From Pseudidiomarina sp. CB1 (lineage in GTDB: Bacteria; Pseudomonadota; Gammaproteobacteria; Enterobacterales; Alteromonadaceae), in contig NZ_JANTPU010000001.1 in the NCBI RefSeq assembly GCF_024752025.1, forward strand, positions 1,054,001 through 1,118,000: 64,000 bases of DNA, read 5' to 3'. The translations under genes and the position numbers were made by a program. Shown here in pieces: positions 36,532 through 46,536 of the stretch (positions are counted from its first letter, which is position 1; each line of letters starts with the position of its first letter). The notes under the pieces were generated by a model. That model saw nothing but the letters and a program-made list of their open reading frames with translations, ran no database searches and was not told where the DNA came from.

Positions 36532-36570
36532 GAACAGTGCAGCATACGAACAACGAATAACGGTTTTTAA

Positions 36571-37191
36571 CTACATGTTTTTCAACGCGGTGCGGATAAG
36601 CTCTTCACTCGACGCACCTTCATTTGTCTTTATCGCCTGTGCGACAGCCTTTTCTGCCTGTGCAGGTTTATAGCCTAACGCCAACAAAGCGCCCACCGCA
36701 TCGTCGCGCGGCGAACTTGCCACCAATGTCGACTGTCCATCGCCAAAGTCTATAGGTGCTGCGTCAGTTGCAGGTGTCGCGCTACTCCATTGTTTCAGCC
36801 GATCGCGCATTTCTACCACTAAACGCTCAGCAGTTTTGCGTCCCACTCCAGGCAGCTTAATCAAGCTCGATACATCATCATGGGTGACAGCTTGAACAAA
36901 CTGATGGGCAGTCATCCCAGACATGATGGTAAGTGCCAACTTCGGTCCAACGCCTTGCGCCTTAATCAGTTGGCGGAACAGTGAGCGCTCGGCAAAGGTA
37001 TTAAAGCCATATAACAATTGCGCGTCTTCACGTACCACAAAGTGCGTGATGACGGTCACTGGCTCTCCCACGTCGGGTAACTCGAACAGGCACGTCATTG
37101 GCATTTGCACTTCGTAGCCCACGCCGTGCACGTCGATCATTATCTCGGGCGGCTGTTTGCTAATTAGGGTTCCGGTAAGGCGACCTATCAA
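36571..37191 (-). CDS. ruvA: Holliday junction protein RuvA
   Basis: A 206-residue protein that binds the four-way junction and loads RuvB. The N-terminal OB domain begins [10 protein letters not shown]; two helix-hairpin-helix motifs follow ([15 protein letters not shown] and [16 protein letters not shown]), and the C-terminal domain that contacts RuvB ends in [11 protein letters not shown]. Its start overlaps the ruvC stop by 4 bp. Confidence 0.98.
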   Translation of the reverse strand: MIGRLTGTLISKQPPEIMIDVHGVGYEVQMPMTCLFELPDVGEPVTVITHFVVREDAQLLYGFNTFAERSLFRQLIKAQGVGPKLALTIMSGMTAHQFVQAVTHDDVSSLIKLPGVGRKTAERLVVEMRDRLKQWSSATPATDAAPIDFGDGQSTLVASSPRDDAVGALLALGYKPAQAEKAVAQAIKTNEGASSEELIRTALKNM

Positions 37192-37715
37192 CGTCCTCTC
37201 CTTGTGCTTTTAGTGGTTGCCATCAAAATGGCCTGATTTCGATTGTGTGCGTGGCACATGGCCACCGCTAAAGCATCGGCTGCATCGGCTTGTGGTCGAT
37301 GGCTTAACTTTAACATAGCCACCACCATATGTTGTACTTGGCTCTTATCCGCGGCTCCCGTGCCTACCACCGCTTGCTTGACCAAGCGCGCGGCATATTC
37401 GGCCACGGGAAGATTAGCACAAGCTGCGGCGACGATTGCTGCGCCACGCGCCTGCCCTAGCTTCAACGCTGAATCGGGATTACGCGCCATAAACACTTGC
37501 TCAATGGCAAATTCGTCCGGTTGGAACTGCACAATGAGTTCACTCACGCCATCATGAATGACCTTGAGTTTTTCGGCAAGTGACAATGGTTTACGGACGG
37601 TGCCAGCAGCATTGATGCAACCACTGGCAATGTAGGTGAGTTGGTTCCCTTGCTGACGGATCACGCCATAGCCGGTCATCCGCGAACCTGGGTCGATACC
37701 CAGAATGATGGCCAT
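37188..37715 (-). CDS. ruvC: Holliday junction resolvase RuvC
   Basis: A 175-residue endonuclease with the RNase H-type fold. The catalytic acids are in [14 protein letters not shown] (Asp7), [11 protein letters not shown] (Glu) and [14 protein letters not shown] (two Asp). Its start shares one base with the yebC stop. Confidence 0.98.
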   Translation of the reverse strand: MAIILGIDPGSRMTGYGVIRQQGNQLTYIASGCINAAGTVRKPLSLAEKLKVIHDGVSELIVQFQPDEFAIEQVFMARNPDSALKLGQARGAAIVAAACANLPVAEYAARLVKQAVVGTGAADKSQVQHMVVAMLKLSHRPQADAADALAVAMCHAHNRNQAILMATTKSTRRGR

Positions 37716-38461
37716 TAGCCAATGCGCTCCAGAATGTCGTCGGCAATATCGGCGTTGTGATAGACCTCTTGCACGTCGTCCACCTCTTCCAACGCGTCAA
37801 TTAATTTAAGAAATTGTTCGGCGTCCTTTTCATCAAGCTGCGAACGGGTTTCCGGAATAAAGCTCACTTCCGCATGCGTCGCTGCAAACCCCGCTTGCTG
37901 CAAGCCGTCCTTCACTGTGCCAAAAGCATCTGGCGTGGTAAAAACATCAAAACTACCATCGTCATTGGTAACAATGTCTTCCGCCCCAGCTTCGAGTGCA
38001 GCTTCCATCAATGCATCTTCGTCAGTGTCAGGGCCAAAGCTGAGCACGCCACGCTTATTAAATAAATAGGCGACTGAACCATCGGTACCCAGGTTACCGT
38101 TGTGTTTACTAAAGGCGTAGCGCACTTCCGACACGGTACGGTTACGATTATCGGTCATGGTTTCGACGAAGATGGCCACCCCGCCAGGTCCATAGCCTTC
38201 GTAACTAAGCTCCTCAACGTTATCGCCTTCCAGATCACCACTGCCACGTTTGATCGCAGTATCGATGGTGTCTTTTTTCATATTATTCGACAGGGCTTTG
38301 TCGACGGCTGCGCGTAAACGCGGGTTGGTGTCAGGGTCGCCACCGCCTTGACGGGCAGCGACCACAATTTCACGGATAAGACGAGTAAAGATTTTGCCGC
38401 GCTTCGCATCTTGCGCGGCTTTGCGATGTTTAATGTTGGCCCATTTGGAATGACCTGCCAT
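37715..38461 (-). CDS. yebC: YebC/PmpR family protein
   Basis: A 248-residue protein beginning [22 protein letters not shown], the exact family start. The middle domain has [21 protein letters not shown]. YebC-type proteins have been described as transcription regulators and, more recently, as factors that relieve ribosome stalling. The aspS-yebC-ruvC order is common in gammaproteobacteria. Confidence 0.95.
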   Translation of the reverse strand: MAGHSKWANIKHRKAAQDAKRGKIFTRLIREIVVAARQGGGDPDTNPRLRAAVDKALSNNMKKDTIDTAIKRGSGDLEGDNVEELSYEGYGPGGVAIFVETMTDNRNRTVSEVRYAFSKHNGNLGTDGSVAYLFNKRGVLSFGPDTDEDALMEAALEAGAEDIVTNDDGSFDVFTTPDAFGTVKDGLQQAGFAATHAEVSFIPETRSQLDEKDAEQFLKLIDALEEVDDVQEVYHNADIADDILERIG

Positions 38462-38475
38462 TGTGTCGCTCCTCG

Positions 38476-40254
38476 TTAATCGTTGTCGTTGGCTTCCTCA
38501 GCTACCTTAACGGCTACGCCCAACTCCTGCAATGCGTCAGGGTTCGCTAAACCAGGAGCATCGGTCAGCACACAGGCCGCAGTGGTGGTTTTCGGGAAAG
38601 CAATCACTTCACGAATCGAACTGGCACCAACCATCAACATGACTAAACGGTCCAAACCAAAGGCTAAACCAGCGTGTGGCGGCGTGCCATACTTCAAAGC
38701 TTCAAGTAAGAAGCCAAATTTTTCGTGTGCTTCGTCTTTCTCGATACCCAAAATTTCAAATACCGCTTGCTGCATCGCATTATCGTGGATACGTACCGAG
38801 CCACCGCCAACTTCAACGCCATTCAGCACCATGTCATAGGCGTTCGACAAGGTCTGCGCTGGGTTGGCTTTGAGTTCCTCTGGTGTTACGCCTACCGGAG
38901 CGGTAAACGGGTGATGGATGGCGTGTAATTCACCGTCATGCTCTTCAAACATAGGGAAGTCAACCACCCATAACGGACGCCATTCGTCACTGACGAAACC
39001 GTGCTCTTCGCCGACTTTCAAACGCAACGCGCCCATCGCTTCAGCGACCACGGTCGCATTGTCTGCGCCAAAGAAGATAATATCGCCATCGGTAGCTTCG
39101 GTGCGCTCAAGGATGCCCTGCAAAGCGTCATCTGGAATAAATTTTAACACTGGCGACTGAATACCGTCGCGGCCCGCTGCGAGATCATTCACTTTCAACC
39201 ACGCCAGACCTTTAGCGCCGTAAATACCGACAAAATTGGTGTACTCGTCGATGTTTTTACGTGAAATATCACCTGCTTTACCAGGTACTTTCAACGCCGC
39301 AACACGTCCTTTAGGGTCATTCGCAGGGCCAGCAAAAACTTTGAATTCAACGTCTTTCAATAGGTCAGCCACGTCGACCAACTCAAGCGGGTTGCGCAAA
39401 TCCGGTTTGTCGCTACCAAAACGACGCATCGCTTCATGCCAGCTCATTTGTGGGAAATCGCCTAACTCAATTTCGAGCAACTCGTTAAATAGTTTGCGCA
39501 CCATCTGTTCAGTCACTGCCATCACTTGGTCAGCAGTCATGAACGAGGTTTCAATATCAATTTGGGTAAATTCAGGCTGGCGGTCCGCGCGTAAATCTTC
39601 GTCACGGAAGCATTTTACGATTTGGTAATAGCGATCAAAACCTGACATCATCAGCAATTGCTTGAACAGCTGCGGAGACTGTGGCAGCGCGAAAAACTTA
39701 CCCTTGTGCGTACGACTCGGCACCAAATAATCACGTGCACCTTCTGGCGTTGCTCGCGTTAGCATTGGCGTTTCGATATCCAAGAAGCCAGCGTCATCCA
39801 TAAAACGACGCACCGCACTGGTCACCCGCGCACGGAATTGTAAGTTATGGTTCATGTTCGGGCGGCGCAAATCAAGATAGCGGAAACGCAAACGCGCTTC
39901 TTCGCTCACATGCTGGTTAAAGTCAATCGGCAGTGGCTCTGAACGACTCAAAATCTCGAGCTCATCGGCCATCACTTCAACTTCACCGGTGGCCATGTTG
40001 GCATTGACCTGACTTTCAGGACGCGCGCGCACCGTCCCTTTCAAACGTACGCAGAATTCCTGACGCAGCTTATTGGCATTTTCAAACAGCGCCGCTTGAT
40101 CCGGATCGAATACCACCTGCACCAAACCGGTGCGGTCACGCATATCGATGAAAATCAGACCACCGAGGTCACGACGTTTATTAACCCATCCACAAAGGGT
40201 TACCTGTTGATCAACAAGACTCTTTTCGAGCTGTCCGCAATAATGGCTACGCAT
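38476..40254 (-). CDS. aspS: Aspartyl-tRNA synthetase
   Basis: A 592-residue class II synthetase of the bacterial type: N-terminal OB-fold anticodon domain, the catalytic core with [20 protein letters not shown] (motif 2), the bacterial GAD insertion (about 285-420) and motif 3 [13 protein letters not shown]. It heads the aspS-yebC-ruvCAB run. Bacteria without GatCAB use a strictly discriminating AspS; discrimination is not judged here. Confidence 0.98.
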   Translation of the reverse strand: MRSHYCGQLEKSLVDQQVTLCGWVNKRRDLGGLIFIDMRDRTGLVQVVFDPDQAALFENANKLRQEFCVRLKGTVRARPESQVNANMATGEVEVMADELEILSRSEPLPIDFNQHVSEEARLRFRYLDLRRPNMNHNLQFRARVTSAVRRFMDDAGFLDIETPMLTRATPEGARDYLVPSRTHKGKFFALPQSPQLFKQLLMMSGFDRYYQIVKCFRDEDLRADRQPEFTQIDIETSFMTADQVMAVTEQMVRKLFNELLEIELGDFPQMSWHEAMRRFGSDKPDLRNPLELVDVADLLKDVEFKVFAGPANDPKGRVAALKVPGKAGDISRKNIDEYTNFVGIYGAKGLAWLKVNDLAAGRDGIQSPVLKFIPDDALQGILERTEATDGDIIFFGADNATVVAEAMGALRLKVGEEHGFVSDEWRPLWVVDFPMFEEHDGELHAIHHPFTAPVGVTPEELKANPAQTLSNAYDMVLNGVEVGGGSVRIHDNAMQQAVFEILGIEKDEAHEKFGFLLEALKYGTPPHAGLAFGLDRLVMLMVGASSIREVIAFPKTTTAACVLTDAPGLANPDALQELGVAVKVAEEANDND

Positions 40255-40295
40255 GGGAGCTTCCCTACCACAAGTTAGAATTTACAAAGCGCCAC

Positions 40296-40323
40296 ATTAT
40301 AACGGACTCACAGCAATTGTCAG
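40296..40323 (-). promoter_or_regulatory. Putative promoter of aspS-yebC-ruvCAB
   Basis: On the minus strand, CTGACA (40323-40318) and a perfect TATAAT (40301-40296) with a 16-bp spacer lie 42 bp before aspS. The -35 matches at 5 of 6 positions. Confidence 0.6.
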
Positions 40324-40408
40324 TAGCGCTGGCCGAATAAAAACCTCAAGTTTTAGCCCCCAGTGCGTTAAACTATAACCATTCAATTGAATTCATAGTG
40401 TTGAAAAC

Positions 40409-41155
40409 ATGAGTAAGTTTGACAGCAAACCCGATGCCATTTTTGCCGAGCCGCTCACGCAAGTGAGTGACTTTGCCTTTGACCAACGTGTGGTTGAAGT
40501 CTTTCCCGACATGATTAACCGCTCAGTGCCGGGTTACCAAAGCATTTTACAAGGCCTTCACCAGCTCACGCGACGCTACGCGCAAGCCGACAGCACTTTG
40601 TATGATCTTGGTTGCTCGCTGGGCGCCGCGACACTCGCTATGCGCCAAGGTGCACAAGCGTTAACTGGGGTCCGCATGGTCGCGGTCGACAACTCCGAAG
40701 CAATGGTGGAGCGTTGCCGCCTGCATCTTGAAGGCTACCGCAGCGCTATTCCGGTTGAAGTAATCTGTGAAGACATCCGCGACACACAGATCGTCGATGC
40801 TTCTGTGGTCACTATGAACTTCACCCTACAGTTCGTACCGCCAGAGCAACGCCAAGCCGTGCTGCAGACCATTTACGACGGCCTCAACCCTGGTGGTGTG
40901 TTACTGCTGTCGGAAAAATTTAAAAGCGAAAACGCAGCAATGGATGAAGTGCTGGTCGACTTACACCATGAGTTCAAGCGCGCCAACGGCTATAGTGAGC
41001 TAGAAATTAGCCAAAAACGCGCAGCAATCGAAAATGTGATGCGCATCGATAGCCTCGAAACACATACACAACGCTTAAAGGAAGTTGGTTTTAGTGCGGT
41101 GCAAGTATGGTTCCAATGCTACAACTTCGCCGCATTAATCGCAGTGAAATCGTAG
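40409..41155 (+). CDS. cmoA: Carboxy-SAM synthase CmoA
   Basis: A 248-residue enzyme that makes carboxy-S-adenosylmethionine from SAM and prephenate for the cmo5U34 tRNA wobble modification. It begins with the typical D-x-IFAEPLTQVSDFAFDQRV and has the SAM loop LYDLGCSLGAAT. The reading frame ends VKS with the TAG taken from BIME copy 4, a few residues short of the E. coli tail. CmoB follows. Confidence 0.96.
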   Translation: MSKFDSKPDAIFAEPLTQVSDFAFDQRVVEVFPDMINRSVPGYQSILQGLHQLTRRYAQADSTLYDLGCSLGAATLAMRQGAQALTGVRMVAVDNSEAMVERCRLHLEGYRSAIPVEVICEDIRDTQIVDASVVTMNFTLQFVPPEQRQAVLQTIYDGLNPGGVLLLSEKFKSENAAMDEVLVDLHHEFKRANGYSELEISQKRAAIENVMRIDSLETHTQRLKEVGFSAVQVWFQCYNFAALIAVKS

Positions 41156-41239
41156 CCCGTAGTTCTACTACGGGGGATCTCGAATTCGGCGAACATGGTC
41201 AAAACGTCAGGCCTGCCCCGTGGTAGAACCACGGGCTAC
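41152..41239. repeat. REP/BIME-type paired hairpin repeat, copy 4
   Basis: Fills almost the whole cmoA-cmoB gap. The left arm is CCCGTAG / CTACGGG, where both sides changed together so the stem is kept. The right arm is standard. The core has CGAATTC and GTCAAAACGTCAGG in the same direction as copy 2. It provides the cmoA stop codon. Confidence 0.95.
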
Positions 41240-41257
41240 CAACAACGAAGGGATGTT

Positions 41258-42223
41258 ATGTTTAAAAACGACCTCATAGCTGTGGCGCAATCGCCGCTCA
41301 ACCACTGGCTTACCCATCTGCCGCAACAACTCGCGCATTGGGAACAGCAGCAACAGCATGGCGAGTTGCACAAATGGCTGCGCTGCGTTGCGCAGTTGCC
41401 AAAGCTTGAACCCGAGCAGGTAGCACTTGGTGACACTGTAACAGTCACCAGCCAAAGCGTCAGTGAAGGCGAGAGGAATCGTATTCGTGGACTACTGCAA
41501 CAACTTACACCATGGCGCAAAGGGCCGTTCCATTTGCATGGCGTCGACATCGATACGGAATGGCGGTCGGATTTTAAATGGCAACGTGTTGCGCCTCATA
41601 TCGGTGACCTAAGCGGACAGCACGTACTTGATGTCGGCTGCGGTAGCGGCTATCACTTGTGGCGCATGCTCGAAAGCGGTGCTGAACAGGTCTGGGGAGT
41701 CGACCCAGGGCAGCTGTTTATGGCCCAGTTTATGGCTGTACGCCACTTTATGCCCCGAGCACTACAACAACGTGCCCATTGGTTTCCGCTTGGCGTAGAG
41801 GACCTCCCTGAATTAAAGGCGTTCGACACGGTATTTAGCATGGGCGTGCTTTATCATCGCCGCTCTCCCATCGACTTTCTCACGCAATTGAAAGCACAGT
41901 TGCGCACAGGCGGCCAGTTGGTGCTCGAAACGTTGGTCGTCGAAGGTGACATTCATACCGTACTCGTGCCGGGTCAAACCTATGCCAAAATGCGTAATGT
42001 GTGGTTTATTCCAAGCACGGCGGCACTGCTCCACTGGCTTGACCGCTGCGGATTCAAAAACGCCCGTGTGGTTGACGAAAATGTCACCGAGCTGAGCGAA
42101 CAACGTGCGACGGAATGGATGACAGGTCAATCACTGGTGGACTTTCTCGATCCGAATGACCACAGCAAGAGCATTGAGGGATACCCAGCACCGCGCCGTG
42201 CGGTGATCATCGCTAACAATTAA
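41258..42223 (+). CDS. cmoB: tRNA U34 carboxymethyltransferase CmoB
   Basis: A 321-residue enzyme that moves the carboxymethyl group from Cx-SAM to 5-hydroxyuridine at tRNA position 34. The ATG at 41258 has AAGGGA upstream; a longer frame from 41195 is repeat-derived. Motifs include VLDVGCGSGYHLWRML, WGVDPGQLFMAQF and VFSMGVLYHRRSP. It forms an operon with cmoA, interrupted only by BIME copy 4. Confidence 0.97.
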   Translation: MFKNDLIAVAQSPLNHWLTHLPQQLAHWEQQQQHGELHKWLRCVAQLPKLEPEQVALGDTVTVTSQSVSEGERNRIRGLLQQLTPWRKGPFHLHGVDIDTEWRSDFKWQRVAPHIGDLSGQHVLDVGCGSGYHLWRMLESGAEQVWGVDPGQLFMAQFMAVRHFMPRALQQRAHWFPLGVEDLPELKAFDTVFSMGVLYHRRSPIDFLTQLKAQLRTGGQLVLETLVVEGDIHTVLVPGQTYAKMRNVWFIPSTAALLHWLDRCGFKNARVVDENVTELSEQRATEWMTGQSLVDFLDPNDHSKSIEGYPAPRRAVIIANN

Positions 42224-42233
42224 GAGGCATGAC

Positions 42234-43124
42234 ATGGCTACCAGCTACCGCCCCAAAACTACCATTGAGCAATGGCGCATTTTACAGGCAGTCGTCGATT
42301 ATGGTGGCTATGCGCAGGCCGCACAGGCACTGAGTAAAAGCCAAAGTTCGATGAATCATGCGGTAGCAAAGCTACAAGACACGCTCGGGGTAAAACTACT
42401 CCAAGTCATAGGACGTAAAGCTGAACTCACAGAAATTGGCGAGGTTATGCTGCGTCGCTCGCGGCAGTTGACGGTACTCGTGACCGAACTCGAACAACTT
42501 GCGGTCAACTTAAAGCAAGGTTGGGAGCCGGAAATTAAACTTGCGGTCGAGATGGTTTTTGATCGCAACCAGTTACTGCCCGTTCTACGAGAGTTTCAAT
42601 TACACAGTCGTGGTAGTCGTCTTGTCATTGAAGATACCGTGCTGACTGGGTCCATTGAGGCTATTACTGAGCAACGCGCTGATATAGTGATAGCGCATCA
42701 GGTTCCCCGAGGCTTTATCGGCGAACCGCTCAGTCAATTTCATCTGCATTTAGTCGTTAGTGAAGCACATCCGCTCGCCAGCATGCCTGCGCCGCTTAAC
42801 CCAGGCCAACTAAGCCAGTATTTACAAATTGTGATACGTGACACTGCGCAAAAGCCATTGGAACAGCAAGGCTGGCTGAAAGCAGAGCAGCGCTGGACGG
42901 TGAACAACTTTAATGAAGCTCTGCAGCTGGTTGAGGCTGGTATCGGGTTCTGCTGGTTGCCACCGTTTATTACCACGCCATCTCAAAGTCTAGTGGAATT
43001 ACAACTTGCCGGAGGCTCACATCGCACCGGTTCAACCTATTTAGTATTGCCCAAAGACGAAAAAACCGGGCCTTGCGCCCGGTTACTGTACGACATGTTG
43101 GTGAGCGAACTCACCAACACTTAA
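42234..43124 (+). CDS. LysR-family transcription regulator
   Basis: A 296-residue protein with an N-terminal winged HTH (EQWRILQAVVDYGGYAQAAQALSKSQSSMNHAVAKLQ, about 12-46; described here in parts) and a periplasmic-binding-like effector domain (about 95-290). It starts 10 bp after cmoB, so it may be read through from it. It is convergent with the POT peptide transporter, 3 bp apart. The target and inducer are unknown. Its 3' coding end contains the terminator of the opposing gene. Confidence 0.9.
   Translation: MATSYRPKTTIEQWRILQAVVDYGGYAQAAQALSKSQSSMNHAVAKLQDTLGVKLLQVIGRKAELTEIGEVMLRRSRQLTVLVTELEQLAVNLKQGWEPEIKLAVEMVFDRNQLLPVLREFQLHSRGSRLVIEDTVLTGSIEAITEQRADIVIAHQVPRGFIGEPLSQFHLHLVVSEAHPLASMPAPLNPGQLSQYLQIVIRDTAQKPLEQQGWLKAEQRWTVNNFNEALQLVEAGIGFCWLPPFITTPSQSLVELQLAGGSHRTGSTYLVLPKDEKTGPCARLLYDMLVSELTNT
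43060..43084 (-). terminator. Terminator of the peptide transporter, inside lysR
   Basis: On the minus strand, stem AACCGGGC / GCCCGGTT with loop GCAAG is followed by TTTT. It lies 44-68 bp beyond the transporter stop and within the last codons of the LysR gene on the other strand, encoding KTGPCARL there. Confidence 0.75.
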
Positions 43125-43127
43125 CAC

Positions 43128-44678
43128 TTAAAGTTTATCTTGTTTTACTGGCTCATTTGCATTGATAGCCACATGCTCCGGATCAGGTTGACCGGCCAGG
43201 GCTTCCCATTTACGGGTTTTCAGTGCAATAAAGAACACGACAACACCGACACCAATACCGAACAGCGTGATCTGCATGTACATATCAGGCATGGTCGAGG
43301 TGTTTTCAGGGTCTAGGTTACCCGCAATCAGACCTGCTAACAGGCTACCGATCGAGTAAGTTAACACGAAGATGCCCATCATCTGGCCCGCCATACGCTT
43401 CGGCGCCAGCTTACTTACCGCACTTAACGCTACTGGGCTCAAGCATAACTCACCAACGGTGTGCAAGAAGTACACGGCTACCAACCAGTTTGGCGACACT
43501 TTCATGCCTGATGCTGCCGCTTGTGATGCGAAAAACATCACGATGAAACCACTTGCCATGATGATCAAACCCAGTGCGCTCTTAAAGCCATACGATGGAT
43601 TAATCATTTTCTTGGTCAAGTTGACCCACAAGGCCGCAAAGAACGGTGACAACGCAATCAAAAAGCCTGAGTTCAGCATCTGGAACCAGGTGGTTGGAAT
43701 CTCGAAAGTTCCCACCATGCGGTCGGTCAGATCACGAGCGAACAAGTTCAACGAAGAACCCGCCTGCTCAAAGCCTGCCCAGAAACAGATTGACGCAATA
43801 CATACTAGGAACAGCGCACCGAGACGTTTTGCTTCGTTTTTGGTTAACTTACCAAACAAGAAAATACTTAGGTAATAAACAAAGAATACGATGGTTGCCG
43901 CTGCTGCAACATATTGTGCAATCGCAACCGGATCAATGGTCATTGCGCCGGTTGAAGTGGCCACAAAAACCACACCAAGGCCAACCAAGAAAGCAATGAT
44001 GACCATCCAACTAAGGCGACGGCCGTTATCAGACAATGGTTTCGGCGCATCTTGACCAACAGAACCAAGCTTTGGCAGCGTCATGCGGTACTGCACCAAA
44101 CCGAAGAACATACCTACGGCTGCTGCACCGAACGCCCAGTGCCAACCCACATTTTCCATGAGGTAGCCGGTGACCAAGTAACCGATCAACGAACCGATGT
44201 TGATACCCATGTAGTAAAGGGTGTAACCCGCGTCACGGCGGTCATCACCATCGTCATAAAGCTGACCTACGAGCGCACTGATATTCGGCTTTAACATGCC
44301 CGTACCAAGTACGACAAGAATCAGACCGAGAAAGAACGAAGTGTCCGAAGGTATAGCCAATACGATGTGACCACACATGATCACGATACCGCCGTACCAA
44401 GTGGCACGTTGACCACCGATCAAACGGTCAGCAATCCAACCGCCAGGCAAGCCCATGAAATAAACCGCACCGGTATACAAGCCGTAGATTGCGGTCGCAG
44501 TGGCGACGTTCATCGCCAAACCGCCGTCTTGCAGGGCTGCGGTCATGAAGAGTACGAGTAGCGCGCGCATGCCGTAATAACTCATGCGCTCCCACATTTC
44601 CGTAAAGAACAAGGTTTGCAAGCCAGCCGGCTGGCCGAAAAACCCGTTGTCTTGTTGTAAATTATTCTTAGGTTCCAT
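43128..44678 (-). CDS. POT-family proton-dependent peptide transporter
   Basis: A 516-residue MFS transporter with about 14 helices. The family proton-coupling motif FFTEMWERMSYYGMRALLVL is near the N-terminus, and the PTR signature lies around GGWIADRLIGGQRATWYGG. It imports di- and tripeptides, which suits peptide-based nutrition typical of Idiomarinaceae (general knowledge, not sequence proof). Confidence 0.94.
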   Translation of the reverse strand: MEPKNNLQQDNGFFGQPAGLQTLFFTEMWERMSYYGMRALLVLFMTAALQDGGLAMNVATATAIYGLYTGAVYFMGLPGGWIADRLIGGQRATWYGGIVIMCGHIVLAIPSDTSFFLGLILVVLGTGMLKPNISALVGQLYDDGDDRRDAGYTLYYMGINIGSLIGYLVTGYLMENVGWHWAFGAAAVGMFFGLVQYRMTLPKLGSVGQDAPKPLSDNGRRLSWMVIIAFLVGLGVVFVATSTGAMTIDPVAIAQYVAAAATIVFFVYYLSIFLFGKLTKNEAKRLGALFLVCIASICFWAGFEQAGSSLNLFARDLTDRMVGTFEIPTTWFQMLNSGFLIALSPFFAALWVNLTKKMINPSYGFKSALGLIIMASGFIVMFFASQAAASGMKVSPNWLVAVYFLHTVGELCLSPVALSAVSKLAPKRMAGQMMGIFVLTYSIGSLLAGLIAGNLDPENTSTMPDMYMQITLFGIGVGVVVFFIALKTRKWEALAGQPDPEHVAINANEPVKQDKL

Positions 44679-44773
44679 ACCTATTCGCCTTCACTAGTTT
44701 ATCGTTATAGTGTTTTAAAACCGTATTACCCTACCTATTTCGCGGAGAAAAGGAAATAGAAAGCGACCAATAG

Positions 44774-44803
44774 CAAAAAGAAAAGGAGGGATGAACCCTC
44801 CTT
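44774..44803 (-). terminator. Rho-independent terminator of galU
   Basis: On the minus strand, stem AAGGAGGG / CCCTCCTT with loop TTCAT is followed by TTCTTTTT. It starts 37 bp after the galU stop. The rest of the galU-transporter gap shows nothing further. Confidence 0.88.
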
Positions 44804-44839
44804 GTTGAAACTTTAAACAGGATACTTTAAACAGCAGCG

Positions 44840-45724
44840 TCAGCCAATCGACTTCAACCACGCTTTCATTGCTGGGCCAAGATCAGGGTGACGTAGCGCG
44901 TGTTCAACAAACGCTTGCGCATAGCCAAGCTTATTACCGCAGTCATTACTGCGCCCTTTCATGTAATAGGCATTCACAGTCTGACGTTCCAGTAACATCG
45001 CCATGGCGTCCGTTAACTGAATTTCATTACCGGCTCCCACCGGAGTCCGTTCTAACAGCTCCCAAAGATCGGCAGGGAATACGTAGCGGCCAACTACGGC
45101 AAGATCCGAGGGCGCTTTACCCACCGCCGGTTTCTCGACAAGTTGTTTGATCGCTGCTTGCTCACCCGGTGCCAAGTCACTGCCATCAATATCGGCAATA
45201 CCGTATTGATCGACCTTATCGTGCGGGACTTTTTCGACCATCACCTGCGCGGTACCGGTTGCATTAAAATTACGCACCATCTCAGCGAGGTTATCACGGC
45301 GCAAATCACAACTTGAGGCGTCGACCAAAACATCCGGTAACACCACGGCAAACGGCTGATCATCAATCAATGGCCGCGCGCACAACACCGCATGCCCAAG
45401 ACCCTTAGCAACCCCTTGGCGAACATGCATAATCGTTACACCTGGTGGTGTGATCGCTTGCACTTCGGCTAATAACTGGCGCTTCACGCGTTGCTCAAGT
45501 GTCGTTTCTAATTCAAAGCTGGTATCAAAGTGGTTCTCAATCGAGTTCTTACTCGAATGAGTCACCAGAATAATGTCCGTAAGCCCTGCTGCCGCACATT
45601 CTTCCACAATAAATTGAATGAGTGGGCGATCCACTAGCGGTAGCATTTCCTTCGGAATAGCCTTCGTAGCGGGTAACATCCGTGTACCGAGTCCGGCAAC
45701 GGGAATGACGACTTTTTTTACCAT
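44840..45724 (-). CDS. galU: UTP-glucose-1-phosphate uridylyltransferase GalU
   Basis: A 294-residue enzyme making UDP-glucose for cell-surface glycans. The ATG at 45724 has AAGGA 9 nt upstream and gives [20 protein letters not shown], the canonical start; a longer frame from 45760 is not supported. The nucleotide-binding signature and [10 protein letters not shown] follow. It lies 47 bp after mlaA in the same direction. Confidence 0.96.
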   Translation of the reverse strand: MVKKVVIPVAGLGTRMLPATKAIPKEMLPLVDRPLIQFIVEECAAAGLTDIILVTHSSKNSIENHFDTSFELETTLEQRVKRQLLAEVQAITPPGVTIMHVRQGVAKGLGHAVLCARPLIDDQPFAVVLPDVLVDASSCDLRRDNLAEMVRNFNATGTAQVMVEKVPHDKVDQYGIADIDGSDLAPGEQAAIKQLVEKPAVGKAPSDLAVVGRYVFPADLWELLERTPVGAGNEIQLTDAMAMLLERQTVNAYYMKGRSNDCGNKLGYAQAFVEHALRHPDLGPAMKAWLKSIG

Positions 45725-45771
45725 GTCATCGGGTCCTTGTTTTCCAAAACGTGTTTCCAAAACAGCTTTCG

Positions 45772-46536
45772 TTAATCAAATTGATCGTAGAAATCGTCAC
45801 CTAAATCTTCAGGCTCACTCGGGTCAACTTCTTGTTCCGGCGGGTTGCCATCATACACCTTGTTACGCCAGCTCTGATAGTAGGCTTCGCGCACGAAGCT
45901 ATAGGGATCGAGCGAGTTTTCCATCAACGCTTGTTGCTCTTGCAAACGCAAGCGTAATTCGAGGGCTTTAATGGTGACCCGCGCAACACTCACTGGTGTA
46001 TTCAAGTCATCTAACGGAAAGTACCAACCATCGACCAAGTCACCACCGCGGTCGACCGGAACCGTCGGTCCCATCGCCGGCAACATGAGGTAAGGTCCAT
46101 CGCCTACGCCCCACGAGGCAAGAGTTTCGCCAAAGCCTTCATCACGGCGATGAAGTCCCATTTTATCGGCAACATCAAAGATACCGACGATACCCACAGT
46201 ACTGTTGATCAAAAAGCGCCAAAACGAAATACCAGCATCTTTAAACTTACCTTGCAGGGTATTATTCACTAAATACGATGGTTCGCTGAGGTTTTCGGCA
46301 GCATTTAGCATACCCGTTCGCACGGGTTGCGGGATCTTCCCGTAGGTTCGCGCTACCGGCCAAAGAACGTTTTCATCAAGCGTTTCATTAAAGTCCCAAA
46401 CGTCGCGGTTCACTTCTTCAAATGGGTCGCGCGGATCTGCATAAGGGTCATCGGGCGCGGTTGCACAGCCGCTCAAACCCAACAGCACCATTACCACAAC
46501 TAACACATAGCGTTTCAAGCTATTCTCCTTGTTCAT
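45772..46536 (-). CDS. mlaA: Outer membrane lipid asymmetry lipoprotein MlaA (VacJ)
   Basis: A 254-residue lipoprotein with lipobox LGLSGC (Cys24), then [22 protein letters not shown], the family start. The conserved core includes the [24 protein letters not shown] segment. MlaA removes misplaced phospholipids from the outer leaflet and passes them to MlaC. The acidic C-terminal tail is variable in the family. It overlaps ccmI by 4 bp, so it is coupled to the ccm operon here. Confidence 0.96.
   Translation of the reverse strand: MNKENSLKRYVLVVVMVLLGLSGCATAPDDPYADPRDPFEEVNRDVWDFNETLDENVLWPVARTYGKIPQPVRTGMLNAAENLSEPSYLVNNTLQGKFKDAGISFWRFLINSTVGIVGIFDVADKMGLHRRDEGFGETLASWGVGDGPYLMLPAMGPTVPVDRGGDLVDGWYFPLDDLNTPVSVARVTIKALELRLRLQEQQALMENSLDPYSFVREAYYQSWRNKVYDGNPPEQEVDPSEPEDLGDDFYDQFD

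Noticed and set aside
41195..41257. N-terminal extension of CmoB (MVKTSGLPRGRTTGYQ)
   Set aside because: It is translated BIME sequence; the ATG at 41258 has a ribosome site and the canonical start.
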